A DNA stretch of 64,000 nt from CAVZTA01 sp963778025 (lineage in GTDB: Bacteria; Chloroflexota; Limnocylindria; Limnocylindrales; CSP1-4): the NCBI GenBank assembly GCA_963778025.1, contig CAVZTA010000002.1, positions 45,986 to 109,985 on the forward strand. Direction: 5' to 3'. The position numbers were made by a program, and so were the translations under genes. The notes beneath the pieces were generated by a model. That model was given only the letters and a program-made list of their open reading frames with translations, was not told the origin of the DNA and made no database searches. This document shows positions 1 to 9,840 of this stretch, piece after piece. How positions within the stretch are numbered: position 1 is the first letter of the stretch; every line of letters begins with the position of its first letter.

Positions 1-2521
1 CCGACTCGACCTGGTTCGCGAGCGCACCCCGATTGCCATCGCGCTGCCACTCGGGCAGCGTCCGCCGGTACGCGCGCGATCGCTTCGCCGGTTCGGCCGT
101 TGTGGCGGAGCACGTGGGCGAGGTCGCTGCGGACCACCAGCGCGAGCGCGTCGTCCTCGATCGCCTCGTAGGCGTCGATAGCGCGGGCGAAGGCCCGCCG
201 CGCCTCGTCGAGGTGGCCGGCGTACCCCTCGACGCGCCCGCGACCGAGCGCGGAGAACGCGATGACCTCCGGGTTGCCCGACCGCTGCGCGGCCCGCTCG
301 GCACGTTCGAGGCTGGCCATCGCGCCCGCGCTCGCCCGCCTCGGCCTGCCATTGCGCGACACCGGCGTACGTGAAGGCGACCGCGGTGTCATCGGCCGAG
401 CGCGTCGGCGATGGCCGTGCCCTCCGCGATCCACTCGATGACGCCCGTCGCTGCGACCGAGGAAGAGGGCGGTCAGCGCCTTCGCGATGAGCGCGGGGCC
501 GACCGCCCGCTCGTCGCCGGACGCGCGGGCGATCTCGACGCGCGCGCGCCGCCCAGGCCTCACCGCGTGACGCCGCACCCACCATCCACGCGGCGTTGGC
601 GGCGGCGGCGAGCACCAGCGCGGCAAGCGGCGAGGTCGACCAGCCGGGCAGCCGGTCGACCTGGTCCGCGGCGCGACCGAGCGTCTCGAAGCCGTTCGAC
701 AGCGACCGCGACGCGCGCGTACACCACCAGCGCGACGCACAGCCGGAGCGCCGCCTCGAGGTCCGTCTCGAACGCCCAGTCGATCGCCACCTGGAGGTTC
801 TCGCGCTCGGCGTCGAGCTGCCGGAGCGTCGCCGGCCATGTCGGGCCCTCGAGCCGCGGCGCCGCCGCCTCGGCGAACGCCAGGTAGTACGCGAGGTGGC
901 GGGTGCGGATCGCCTCCGACTCGCCGGCCTCGAGCAGTCGGTCGCGGGCGTACTGGCGGATCGTCTCGAGGGCTCGATAGCGCGTGGGCCTGCTGCGCGC
1001 GACGCCGAGCAGCGACTTCGCGACCAGCCGGCCCAGGACGTCCAGGGCATCGGCCGTCCGATCCGTGGCGCCGTCCGCTGCGTCGAACGCCACGCCCGCG
1101 ACGGCTTCGACGGTGCACCCGCCCGCGAAGACCGAGAGCCGGCGGAGCACCCGCCGCTCGTCGTCGGACAGCAGGTCCCAGCTCCAGTCGATCGCCGCCT
1201 CCAGCGTCTGCTGGCGCGGCAGGGCCGTCCGAGATCCACCGGTGAGCAGCCGGAACCGGTCGGACAGGCGGTCGGCGATCTCGGGCACGCTCATCACCTG
1301 GACGCGCGCGGCCGCGAGCTCGATCGCGAGCGGGATGCCATCGAGCCGCCGGCAGATCTCGGCGATCGCGGCCAGATCTTCGGGCATCGGCGCGAAATCG
1401 CCGTCGGCCGCGGTCGCGCGCTCGACGAACAGGCGCGTCGCCGGCGCCTGGTCGATGGACTGTCGGTCAAGGGTCGCGCCGGACGGCGGCAGCGGCAGCG
1501 ACGCGACCTGGAACAGCGTCTCGCCGTCGACGCCGAGCGCCTCACGGCTCGTGGCGAGCACGGTCAGCTCCGGCGCGTCGGTGAGGAGGCGGCGCACGAT
1601 CTCGGCGACCGGGGCCACGAGGTGCTCGCAGTTGTCGATGAGCAGCACGAGGCGCTTCGGCCGGACGTAGTCGAGCACGGTGTCGATGGGCGGGCGGCCG
1701 GGGTCCTCGTGCGCGCCGATGGCGCGGGCGATGGCGGGCAGGACCTGTCCCGGATCGGTCAGGGGCGCGAGCTCGACCAGCCAGGCACCATCCGGCCAGT
1801 CGGCGACCGTCGCGGCGGCGACGTGGAGCAGCAGTCGCGTCTTGCCGGTGCCGCCCGTGCCGACGAGCGTCACGAGGCGATGGTCGCGCACCAGCCCGGC
1901 GACGACGTCCAGCTCCTGCTGGCGGCCGACGAACGAGGTCAGCGGCAGGCGCACGTTGGTCTGGGCGCGATCGACGGTGTGGAGCGGAGGATGGTCGCTG
2001 GGCAGGCCGTCGATGACGAGGTCGGCGAGCCGGAGCGGTTCGGCGAGGTCCTTGAGGCGGTGACTGCCGAGGTCGCGGGACATGGTGCCGGGCGGCAGGT
2101 CGTGCTGGGTCAGGGCGAGCGTCGCCTCGGACAGGACCACCTGCCCGCCATGCCCGGCGGCGGCGATCCGCGCGGCGCGGTGGACGTCGAGGCCGACGTA
2201 GCCATCGGGACCGACCATGCCGCGACCCGTGTGCAGGCCCATCCGGACGCGGACCGGGTGACCGGGCGGCCAGGGGTGACCGGCGAGGGCCCGTTGGGCT
2301 TCGACGGCGGCCGCGACGGCGTCGGTCGCGACGGGGAAGGCGACGAAGAACGAGTCACCCTCCGTGCCCACCTCGGTGCCCTTCGCGAAGGCCGCTCGGA
2401 GCAGCCGTCGATGGGTGTCGAGGACGGCCGGGTAGCCATCGCCCAGCTCCTGGAGGAGTCGTGTCGACCCCTCGATGTCGGTGAACAGGAACGTGACGGT
2501 GCCCTCGGGCAGGCTCGCCAT
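1..2521 (-). CDS. Class III adenylate/guanylate cyclase-ATPase-TPR regulator (3' part frameshifted, runs off the window)
   Basis: Cytosolic signalling protein of the family in which a class III nucleotide cyclase domain precedes an AAA/NB-ARC-like ATPase and a TPR-type helical region. The cyclase domain covers about residues 5-170, starts with VTFLFTDIEGSTRLLQEL and includes the GDSFF segment. The ATPase follows with P-loop VGTGGTGKTRLL and Walker B LVLLIDNCEHL. The first ~600 codons are clean. From about 718 down to 71 the frame must shift six times to keep the family-like sequence, for example DALGDDTAV and RTLPEWQRDGNRG, each time by skipping one base. The ATG at 2521 has a -10-like TAGGAT 6 nt upstream. 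Decay of the 3' half or local sequence error are both possible. Cyclase activity is inferred from the fold only; many such domains are inactive. Confidence 0.8.
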
Positions 2522-2527
2522 GCCCGC

Positions 2528-2533
2528 ATCCTA
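2528..2533 (-). promoter_or_regulatory. -10-like hexamer TAGGAT, leaderless-type spacing
   Basis: On the minus strand TAGGAT lies 6 nt before the ATG of the cyclase-ATPase gene. A transcript initiated 6-8 nt after this box would start at or next to the start codon. No convincing -35 box is visible. Confidence 0.45.
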
Positions 2534-2742
2534 CGCGCGGCTGGGCTCGTCTCCGTGCGGTAAGTGGCGGCGAAGTCCGGGTGCAGTCGCTGATGAGCGC
2601 CGGCCTCTAGGCTGCGACGCGTCCTCGGGATCCGGATGGCGGGAGGAATCGGCGGGCTTCCGTCGTCCGGGTCCCGGGACGCCTGACCACCTGTCGGGTC
2701 GGCGTCGCGCGAGGCTTCCGCCGGTCACGTCGAGGTCCCCGC

Positions 2743-3525
2743 ATGGCCGATCCGCAGTCCGAGGAGCTGCTGCTGCCCGAGCTCTGGCCGTCGCTCCCGC
2801 CGCCACGTGCCCGTCGCATCCGCGAGCTGCCGGCCTCCGAGCGGCCCCGCGAGCGGCTCGCCCTGCGCGGTCCCGGCGGGCTGTCGGCGGCCGAGCTCGT
2901 GGCCATCGTGTGGGGCTCGGGGTCCGTGGGGCGGAGCGCGACGGACCTGGCAGCCGAAGCCCTGGCGCGGTTCGATGGCGTCACCGGGCTGGCGCGCGCG
3001 ACCGACGCGGAGCTGGCCGCGCTGCCCGGCATCGGTCCGGCGAAGGCAGCGCAGCTCACCGCCGCGTTCGAGCTGGGACGGCGCGCCGTCGCGGACCGGC
3101 CGGCCGGGCGCTGGACGGTGCGCTCGCCGCGGGACGTCGTCGAGCAGCTGCAGGTCTCCATGGGCCTGCTCGAGCGCGAGGAGCTACGGGTCGTCGTGCT
3201 CAACGCGAAGCACGTCGTGCTCCGGGTCTCGACGGCCTATGCCGGCAACGTGTCCGCGTCCCTGGTGCGGATCGGCGAGCTGTTCCGGGACGCCGTCCGC
3301 AGTGACGCCACGGCGATCATCCTCGTGCACAACCACCCATCGGGCGACCCGACGCCGTCGCCGGACGATCTCCACGTCACCGCCGAGGCCGTCGCGGCGG
3401 GCCGGCTGCTCGATGTCGAGGTGCTCGACCACCTGGTCATCACGCGCGACGCATGGATCAGCCTGCGTGACCGGGGCGTGCAGTTCGACCGCCGTGAGCT
3501 CGGCGGCCCGGGCGTCCGACGGTGA
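2743..3525 (+). CDS. radC: DNA repair protein RadC homologue (JAB/MPN domain)
   Basis: Member of the RadC/YeeS family (UPF0758), whose biochemical role is still poorly defined. The 260-residue protein has an N-terminal helix-hairpin-helix-like part (ELAALPGIGPAKAAQL, about residues 91-106) and a C-terminal JAB1/MPN metalloprotease-like domain. The metal-binding signature HNHPSGDPTPSPDD, where the JAMM motif would be, is intact at about residues 196-209. It is some 30 residues longer than typical RadC, mainly at the N-terminus. It lies 130 bp upstream of mreB, a radC-mreB order seen in many bacteria. ATG 2743 is chosen because family similarity begins soon after it; no strong ribosome-binding site is visible. 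Confidence 0.93.
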   Translation: MADPQSEELLLPELWPSLPPPRARRIRELPASERPRERLALRGPGGLSAAELVAIVWGSGSVGRSATDLAAEALARFDGVTGLARATDAELAALPGIGPAKAAQLTAAFELGRRAVADRPAGRWTVRSPRDVVEQLQVSMGLLEREELRVVVLNAKHVVLRVSTAYAGNVSASLVRIGELFRDAVRSDATAIILVHNHPSGDPTPSPDDLHVTAEAVAAGRLLDVEVLDHLVITRDAWISLRDRGVQFDRRELGGPGVRR

Positions 3526-3547
3526 GGGCCGCGACGGACCCCGCGGG

Positions 3548-3553
3548 TATACT
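3548..3553 (+). promoter_or_regulatory. -10-like hexamer TATACT upstream of mreB
   Basis: TATACT is the best -10-like match in the 130-bp radC-mreB gap. It lies 102 nt before the mreB ATG, so this transcript would have a leader. No matching -35 box is evident at the usual spacing. Confidence 0.35.
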
Positions 3554-3655
3554 CCCGCTCGCCCCGCCGACCGCGCGACCGCCACCGACCCGGCGGGTCC
3601 GTCCGGCCCGCCCCACCGCCCCGGACAGCCCACCCCAAAGGACTCGCCTGCCACC

Positions 3656-4714
<1,059 letters not shown>

Positions 4715-4744
4715 ACGCCCGCTGACGAGCGCGGCGCGGCGGTC

Positions 4745-4750
4745 TACGCT
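4745..4750 (+). promoter_or_regulatory. -10-like hexamer TACGCT upstream of mreC
   Basis: TACGCT ends 41 nt before the mreC ATG. A -35-like CTGACG sits 17 bp further upstream (4722-4727), making this one of the few sites here with a plausible -35. The same TACGCT hexamer occurs before the rmlA, wzm and repeat-protein genes. Confidence 0.45.
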
Positions 4751-4791
4751 GGGTCCCGCCCGCGCCAGCCGTCACCCCGCTCGAGCCCGCC

Positions 4792-5763
4792 ATGACCACC
4801 GTCCTCGCCAACCGCACCACACGCCGCCGCGGGATCGTGTTCACGATCCTGCTCGCGGTGACGCTGTTCCTGATGGCGTTCTCGTCGAACCCGGCGGTGC
4901 TCGAGGTGCAGCGCGGCCTGTCGTTCGCGTTCCAGCCGGCGCTGCGCGGGCTCGACGACTTCGCGTCCGCCGTGGCGAGCATCGCGACGGCGATCGGCGA
5001 GATCGATGACCTGCGGACCGATAACGCGGCCCTCCGCTCCGACAACGAGCGGCTGGAGAACGAGAACGCGCGGCTCGAGCAGTACGCCCGCGAGAACGAA
5101 TCGCTGACGGCGTTGCTCCAGTTGCGCAACGGCCTGGAACACAAGACGGTCGCGGCCCGGGTGATCGCGCGCGAGTCGAGCGAGGCGCGACGGCTCATCG
5201 TCATGGATCGCGGCGAGGACGATGGCGTCGCGCTGGGTGACGCGGTGATCGTGGCCGGGGGCGCGCTGGCGGGTCGGGTCACCGAGGTCGGACCGAACTT
5301 CGCGAAGGTCACGCTCATCAGCGACCCGACCTCGAAGGTCATCGGCCAGCTGTCGCTGTCGGGGAAGAGCGGCGAGGTCGTCGGCCAGCTCGACAACGGC
5401 CTGACGATGGGCAACATCGATGCGACCGCGAAGGTCCAGCTCGACGAGGAGGTCTTCACCGCGGGCATCGAGATCGCGGGCGGCATCCGGTCGCCGTACC
5501 CGAAGAACCTGCTCATCGGCAAGGTCATCGATGTGAAGCGCGACGCGAACGACGTGGTCCAGACGGCGTTCCTGCTGCCCGCCGCGGACCTCGACTCGTT
5601 CGAGGCGGCGCTGATCATCACCGACTACGAGGGCGGCCTCCCGCCGATCGAGGAGCAGCCGGTCCCGTGCGACAGCGGCGAGGGCGGCGTGCTCCCGTCG
5701 GGCGAGGTCCCGTGCTACACGCCCTCCCCGCGCCCCACCAAGGCGCCCACCGCGCGGCCCTAG
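4792..5763 (+). CDS. mreC: Rod shape-determining protein MreC
   Basis: Bitopic membrane protein that links MreB to the periplasmic or extracellular cell-wall elongation machinery. The 323 residues comprise a short basic cytoplasmic tail, one transmembrane helix (about residues 15-33, IVFTILLAVTLFLMAFSS) and a coiled coil rich in N, E, L and R at about residues 75-115. The two beta-barrel domains of MreC follow, with the typical DRGEDDGVALGDAV segment. The C-terminus has an unusual Pro/Thr/Ser tail of about 45 residues with two cysteines, probably surface-exposed. It follows mreB as in most rod-shaped bacteria, but the next gene is convergent, so mreD is not adjacent. Confidence 0.93.
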   Translation: MTTVLANRTTRRRGIVFTILLAVTLFLMAFSSNPAVLEVQRGLSFAFQPALRGLDDFASAVASIATAIGEIDDLRTDNAALRSDNERLENENARLEQYARENESLTALLQLRNGLEHKTVAARVIARESSEARRLIVMDRGEDDGVALGDAVIVAGGALAGRVTEVGPNFAKVTLISDPTSKVIGQLSLSGKSGEVVGQLDNGLTMGNIDATAKVQLDEEVFTAGIEIAGGIRSPYPKNLLIGKVIDVKRDANDVVQTAFLLPAADLDSFEAALIITDYEGGLPPIEEQPVPCDSGEGGVLPSGEVPCYTPSPRPTKAPTARP

Positions 5764-5777
5764 GGTCCGGTTCCGGG

Positions 5778-6428
5778 TCAGAGCAGCACGATCCCGCCTG
5801 CCGATGGCGATCGCCCGGCACCGAGCGCTGTGAGCACCTCTCGCGTGTCGAGCGGGAGGTCCTCGCGCAGCGCTTCCCGGATCTCGCGAAGTGCCGCCCG
5901 GTTCGCCCTGGTGTCCGCGACGAGCAGGATCACCATGCCGACCGTCCGGTCGGCATCGCGCTTCCGCTGCGTCCTGCGCCAGGTCGCCTGGGCGTCGCGG
6001 ATGCGCGTCTCAGCCTCGACGCCGATCCGCACCCGCATGACATCGCACATGCCGTCCCAGCCCCGCAGATCGGTCGCACCGTTCACCGGGACCTCGGTGT
6101 GCCAGTGGATCCCAGGGCCGAGGCGCTTCCGGAAGCGTTCGAGGAGGCGCGCGTGTGCGACGTCACGGATCGGGTCCCCGTCCGGGAAGGCCTTGAGGGC
6201 GAGTTTCAGGCCGACGGCGGCAGCCGCCCGACACAGCTGATCCAGGGTCGGCCGTCGGATCTCGCCGCGCTCGATGCGGCCGAACTGGCTCTGCGACATC
6301 CCGGCGGCGGTCGCCGCGACCCGCTGGCTGAGACCCGCGGCGAGTCGCGCCAGGTGGATCTCTCGTGCGACGATCGTGACGAGCTCCCTCGCGAGGGTGG
6401 CGCCTCGATGCGACCTTCGACCAGCCAT
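5778..6428 (-). CDS. XRE-family helix-turn-helix protein with C-terminal nuclease-fold-like domain
   Basis: DNA-binding regulator of 216 residues. An XRE/Cro helix-turn-helix occupies about residues 22-80, with the recognition helix region AGMSQSQFGRIERGE. The C-terminal ~130 residues contain a conserved-looking GWDGMCDVMRVRIGVEAETR segment. It resembles the restriction-endonuclease-like domain often fused to this kind of HTH, but I cannot assign activity. The gene converges on mreC with 14 bp between stops. It has no evident operon partner. Its target is unknown, though the 380-bp region at its 5' end, shared with rmlA, is an obvious candidate for autoregulation. Confidence 0.75.
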   Translation of the reverse strand: MAGRRSHRGATLARELVTIVAREIHLARLAAGLSQRVAATAAGMSQSQFGRIERGEIRRPTLDQLCRAAAAVGLKLALKAFPDGDPIRDVAHARLLERFRKRLGPGIHWHTEVPVNGATDLRGWDGMCDVMRVRIGVEAETRIRDAQATWRRTQRKRDADRTVGMVILLVADTRANRAALREIREALREDLPLDTREVLTALGAGRSPSAGGIVLL

Positions 6429-6808
6429 CGACGAAAGTCTCTCTTCGACGGCTTATCTGACGCTCACCTGCCCTGGCGAGCCGCGCAGCGGCGCAACCGA
6501 CGCTTCGCGGCGGGCTCAGACCTCCGCCGGCCGTCAGCCGAACCGCCCGTCGGCTCGATCCGCGCCAGAGCGGCTCGTCAGGTGCCGTTTGCGCCGCGCG
6601 GCGGCTCAGCGGCAGCGGAGGTTCGCCCGTTGAGCCGCCCCGCGGTTCGGGCGAAGGGTCGGCGGCTTGCTGGGTGGAGTGGGTCCGCGGCGATGGACGG
6701 GCGGGACCATCAGGCGCGGCGGGCCTCCCCGGGAGGGTCATCCAGCGCGCGGAGCGCGGCTGCTACGCTGCGGCCGATGCGTACACGCACCACCCCGGGG
6801 GCGGCCCG
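6429..6808. promoter_or_regulatory. Divergent intergenic region, XRE regulator / rml operon
   Basis: 380 bp with no supportable gene. A -10-like TACGCT at 6764-6769 (+) lies 39 nt before the rmlA GTG. The region is GC-rich with many short GGCGG/CCGCC inverted pairs but no hairpin that stands out. On the XRE side no clear -10 is visible. Confidence 0.4.
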
Positions 6809-7570
6809 GTGAAGGGCCTCGTGCTCGCCGGCGGCACGGCGACCCGCCTCTTCCCGCTCACCATCGTCACCAACAAGCACCTGCTGCCGATCTACGACCG
6901 GCCGATGATCTACTACCCGCTCGAGACCCTGGCGGGCATGGGCATCCGCGAGGTGATGGTCATCGTCGGCGGCAAGAGCGTCGGCGACATCGTGGAGCTC
7001 CTGGCGGACGGCGACCATTTCGGGCTCGACCTGACGTACCGCTACCAGCGCGGCGCGCTGGGCATCGCGCACGCCATCGGCCTCGCGCGCAACTGGATCG
7101 GCGACGACGCGTTCTGCGTGGTCCTGGGCGACAACATCCTCCGCGGCCCGGCGCTCAAGGACGTGGCCCAGGAGTTCGATGCGAGCGCCGCCGGCGCGGG
7201 GACGCTCCTCTACCGCGTCCCCGATCCGCAGCGGTTCGGCGTCGCCGAGCTGGACGCCGCGGGCAACGTCATCGGCTTCGAGGAGAAGCCCCAGCACCCG
7301 AAGTCGGACCTCATCCCGATCGGCGTGTACTTCCTCCGCCCGGACGCCTTCGATGTCATCGACCACCTGGCGCCGTCGGGCCGCGGCGAGTTCGAGATCA
7401 CCGACGTCCTCAACCACTACATCCCCGAAGGCCGCCTGTTCACGAGGGTCTACGACGGGCACTGGGCCGACGCGGGCACGGTGCCCAGCCTGCTGCGCGC
7501 CGCCGCGCTCGCGAACGACGACGACGAGGCCGGGCGGCTCACGCCACCGGTCGCGAGGCCCGTGGGGTGA
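6809..7570 (+). CDS. rmlA: Glucose-1-phosphate thymidylyltransferase (short RmlA type)
   Basis: Sugar-1-phosphate nucleotidyltransferase that starts dTDP-rhamnose synthesis by making dTDP-glucose from glucose-1-phosphate and dTTP. The N-terminal signature LVLAGGTATRLFPLT and the downstream YDRPMIYYPL are clear, and the metal-binding aspartate lies in VVLGDNI. The canonical GG(S/T)GTRL loop reads GGTATRL, with Ala at the usual Gly. At 253 residues it is shorter than enterobacterial RmlA (~290) and matches the short archaeal/Deinococcus-type enzymes. GTG 6809 is chosen because the signature begins four residues later; an upstream in-frame extension has no family similarity. The stop overlaps the rmlB start. 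Confidence 0.88.
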   Translation: MKGLVLAGGTATRLFPLTIVTNKHLLPIYDRPMIYYPLETLAGMGIREVMVIVGGKSVGDIVELLADGDHFGLDLTYRYQRGALGIAHAIGLARNWIGDDAFCVVLGDNILRGPALKDVAQEFDASAAGAGTLLYRVPDPQRFGVAELDAAGNVIGFEEKPQHPKSDLIPIGVYFLRPDAFDVIDHLAPSGRGEFEITDVLNHYIPEGRLFTRVYDGHWADAGTVPSLLRAAALANDDDEAGRLTPPVARPVG

Positions 7571-8640
7571 CGCCCGCGACCGCCTACCGCCGGCTCCTCG
7601 TCACGGGCGGCGCCGGGTTCATCGGCAGCGAGTACGTCCGCCAGGTCCTGGCGCGTGACGACGGCACCACGATCACCGTCCTCGACAAGCTGACCTACGC
7701 CGGCAATCGGGCGAACCTCCAGCCGCTGGACGACCACCCCGGCCGAGCGGACCGCCTCCTGTTCGTGGAGGGCGATATCGCCGACCCGACGGTCGCCGAG
7801 CCGCTGGTCGGCCAGGCCGACGCGGTCGTCAACTTCGCCGCCGAGTCGCACGTCGACCGCAGCATCCTCGACCCCGAGGCGTTCCTGCGGACGGGCGTCA
7901 TCGGCGTCCACGTGCTCCTCGAGGCGGTCCGCCGGGCGTCCGCCGGCCGCGACACGCCCGTGCGGTTCCTCCAGGTCAGCACCGACGAGGTCTACGGCAC
8001 CCTCGGCGCCGACGACCCGCACTGGACCGAGGACTCGCCGATCCAGCCGCGCAGCCCCTACGCCGCCGCGAAGGCCGCCGGCGAGCTGCTCGTCAGGAGC
8101 TACGTCGTCACCCACGGCATCGATGCCGTCATCACGCGGGGCTCGAACACCTACGGCCCGTACCAGCACCCCGAGAAGCTCATCCCCCTCATGGCGACCA
8201 ACGCCCTCCACGACCAGCCCCTGCCGATGTACGGCGATGGCATGCAGATCCGCGACTGGCTCCACGTCAGCGACCACGCCGGCGGGATCGACTTCGTCCT
8301 GCGCCACGGCCGGACCGGCGAGGCCTACAACGTCCCGGGCGGCACCGAGCTGCCGAACCGCGAGGTGCTGACCAGACTCCTCGCCCACCTGGGCAAGCCG
8401 TGGTCGCTCGTCCGGAGCGTGCCCGATCGGCCCGGCCACGACCGGCGCTATGCGATGAGCGGCGCGAAGCTCGCCGCGCTCGGCTGGACACCGCGGACAT
8501 CGTTCGACGACGGCCTGCCCGAGACCCTCGACTGGTACGCCGCGAACGAGGCGTGGTGGTCGGCGGTGAAGTCGGGTGACTGGGACGCGTATTACCGGCG
8601 CCAGTACGGGGAGCGCCTGGCCGCCTCGACCGAGGCCTAG
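7567..8640 (+). CDS. rmlB: dTDP-glucose 4,6-dehydratase
   Basis: Extended short-chain dehydrogenase that converts dTDP-glucose to dTDP-4-keto-6-deoxyglucose, step two of dTDP-rhamnose synthesis. The 357-residue protein shows the NAD-binding GGAGFIGSEYV, the catalytic Thr-Asp-Glu in STDEVYG, and the YxxxK pair in SPYAAAKAAGELL. It also has the family segment RGSNTYGPYQHPEKLIPL. GTG 7567 overlaps the rmlA stop by 4 nt (GTGA), indicating translational coupling. The reading frame is clean throughout. Confidence 0.94.
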   Translation: MTPATAYRRLLVTGGAGFIGSEYVRQVLARDDGTTITVLDKLTYAGNRANLQPLDDHPGRADRLLFVEGDIADPTVAEPLVGQADAVVNFAAESHVDRSILDPEAFLRTGVIGVHVLLEAVRRASAGRDTPVRFLQVSTDEVYGTLGADDPHWTEDSPIQPRSPYAAAKAAGELLVRSYVVTHGIDAVITRGSNTYGPYQHPEKLIPLMATNALHDQPLPMYGDGMQIRDWLHVSDHAGGIDFVLRHGRTGEAYNVPGGTELPNREVLTRLLAHLGKPWSLVRSVPDRPGHDRRYAMSGAKLAALGWTPRTSFDDGLPETLDWYAANEAWWSAVKSGDWDAYYRRQYGERLAASTEA

Positions 8641-8645
8641 CGGCG

Positions 8646-9581
8646 ATGCGGGTCGCCGTCACGGGCGCCAGCGGTCGCCTTGGCCGTGCGCTCATCGCCG
8701 CCCTGGAGGAGGCCCCATTCACCGGCCTCACCGGGCCGATCGCGTGGACCCGACCGGACTTCGATCTCGACGACGCGACACCCGCGCGCATCGGCCGCCT
8801 GCTGGAGCGCGACCGACCGGAGGTCGTCGTCCACGCCGCGGCCTGGACGGACGTCGATGCGTGCGCCCGTGCCCCCGACCTCGCCGAACGGCGGAACGGC
8901 GTGGCGACCGGTGCGCTCGCCGAGGCGCTCGCGCAGCGCGGCCTGGACCTCATCGCGATCTCGACCAACGAGGTGTTCGACGGGCGACGGACGGACGGCC
9001 GCGGCTATGCACCGACGGACGAGACCGCGCCGCTGAACGCCTACGGGTCCTCCAAGCTGATGGGGGAGCAGCTGGCCCGTGCGGCCTATGCACCGGCCGG
9101 CGGTCCCGCGCTCGAGCCCTATCGACCGCAGGACGGCGTCCCCGACGCGCCGCAGCTGGCCATCGTGCGCACCGCCTGGCTGTTCGGCCCCGGCCAGCCC
9201 GACTTCCCGATGAAGATCCTGGCCGCGGCAGAGCGCGCTCGCGTGGCGCACGAGCCGCTCAGGGCGGTCAACGACGAGACCGGCTCGCCCACATCCGTCG
9301 CCGATCTCGCCGAGGCGATCGTCGAGCTGCTCTGGGCCGGCCGCTTCGGCGGGCTGCACCACATCGTCGACAGCGGCACCGCGACCCGCGCGGGATGGGC
9401 GCGCGAGGTCCTCCGGCTCGCCCGCGTCGACATCGCGGTCGATGAGGTCCCGGCCGCGACCTGGACCCGCGCCTCGACCCCGCCGCGCTGGGCCGTCCTC
9501 GAGCCGACGCCGACGCCGTCGGGTGAGCCGCTCCGGTCGTGGCAGGCGGCGCTCGCGGAGCGCATGGCGCTCCGCCACTGA
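8646..9581 (+). CDS. rmlD: dTDP-4-dehydrorhamnose reductase
   Basis: Last enzyme of dTDP-L-rhamnose synthesis, reducing the 4-keto group with NAD(P)H. The 311-residue protein has the nucleotide-binding GASGRLGRAL, the family's VVHAAAWTDVDACA, STNEVFDG and the catalytic YGSSKLMGE. It starts 5 bp after rmlB, so rmlA-rmlB-rmlD form one operon. RmlC, the 3,5-epimerase that must act between RmlB and RmlD, is not encoded in this window. Confidence 0.9.
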   Translation: MRVAVTGASGRLGRALIAALEEAPFTGLTGPIAWTRPDFDLDDATPARIGRLLERDRPEVVVHAAAWTDVDACARAPDLAERRNGVATGALAEALAQRGLDLIAISTNEVFDGRRTDGRGYAPTDETAPLNAYGSSKLMGEQLARAAYAPAGGPALEPYRPQDGVPDAPQLAIVRTAWLFGPGQPDFPMKILAAAERARVAHEPLRAVNDETGSPTSVADLAEAIVELLWAGRFGGLHHIVDSGTATRAGWAREVLRLARVDIAVDEVPAATWTRASTPPRWAVLEPTPTPSGEPLRSWQAALAERMALRH

Positions 9582-9840
9582 CCCTCCGAGCGACGAGCCA
9601 GCGGTCGACCCAGCGCCGAAGCGTCGAGCGATCCAGCCGTCGGCGCCCCGGTGACCTCCGGCACCGCGCCAGACCCCACCAGACCGTGGCCCTCGTCATC
9701 CGGGGTCCGACCTACGGCCTACGCCCGGCCGGACCATCCCGCGATGGGGTCTCGCCTCGGTCCGCGCGACGCTGCTCCGTGCACCTCAGTCGTGCGGCGT
9801 CTCCCCCCGCGCCGCGCGCTCGCAGCGGACCGGAGGCTCA

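Noticed and set aside
596..2563. A 655-codon open frame on the plus strand opposite the cyclase-ATPase gene
   Set aside because: It is Arg/Glu/Gly-biased with no family motif and is the typical antisense frame of a high-GC gene; the minus-strand protein has clear domains.
2807..3655. In-frame upstream extension of mreB across radC
   Set aside because: It overlaps the confident radC gene in another frame, and MreB similarity begins precisely at ATG 3656.
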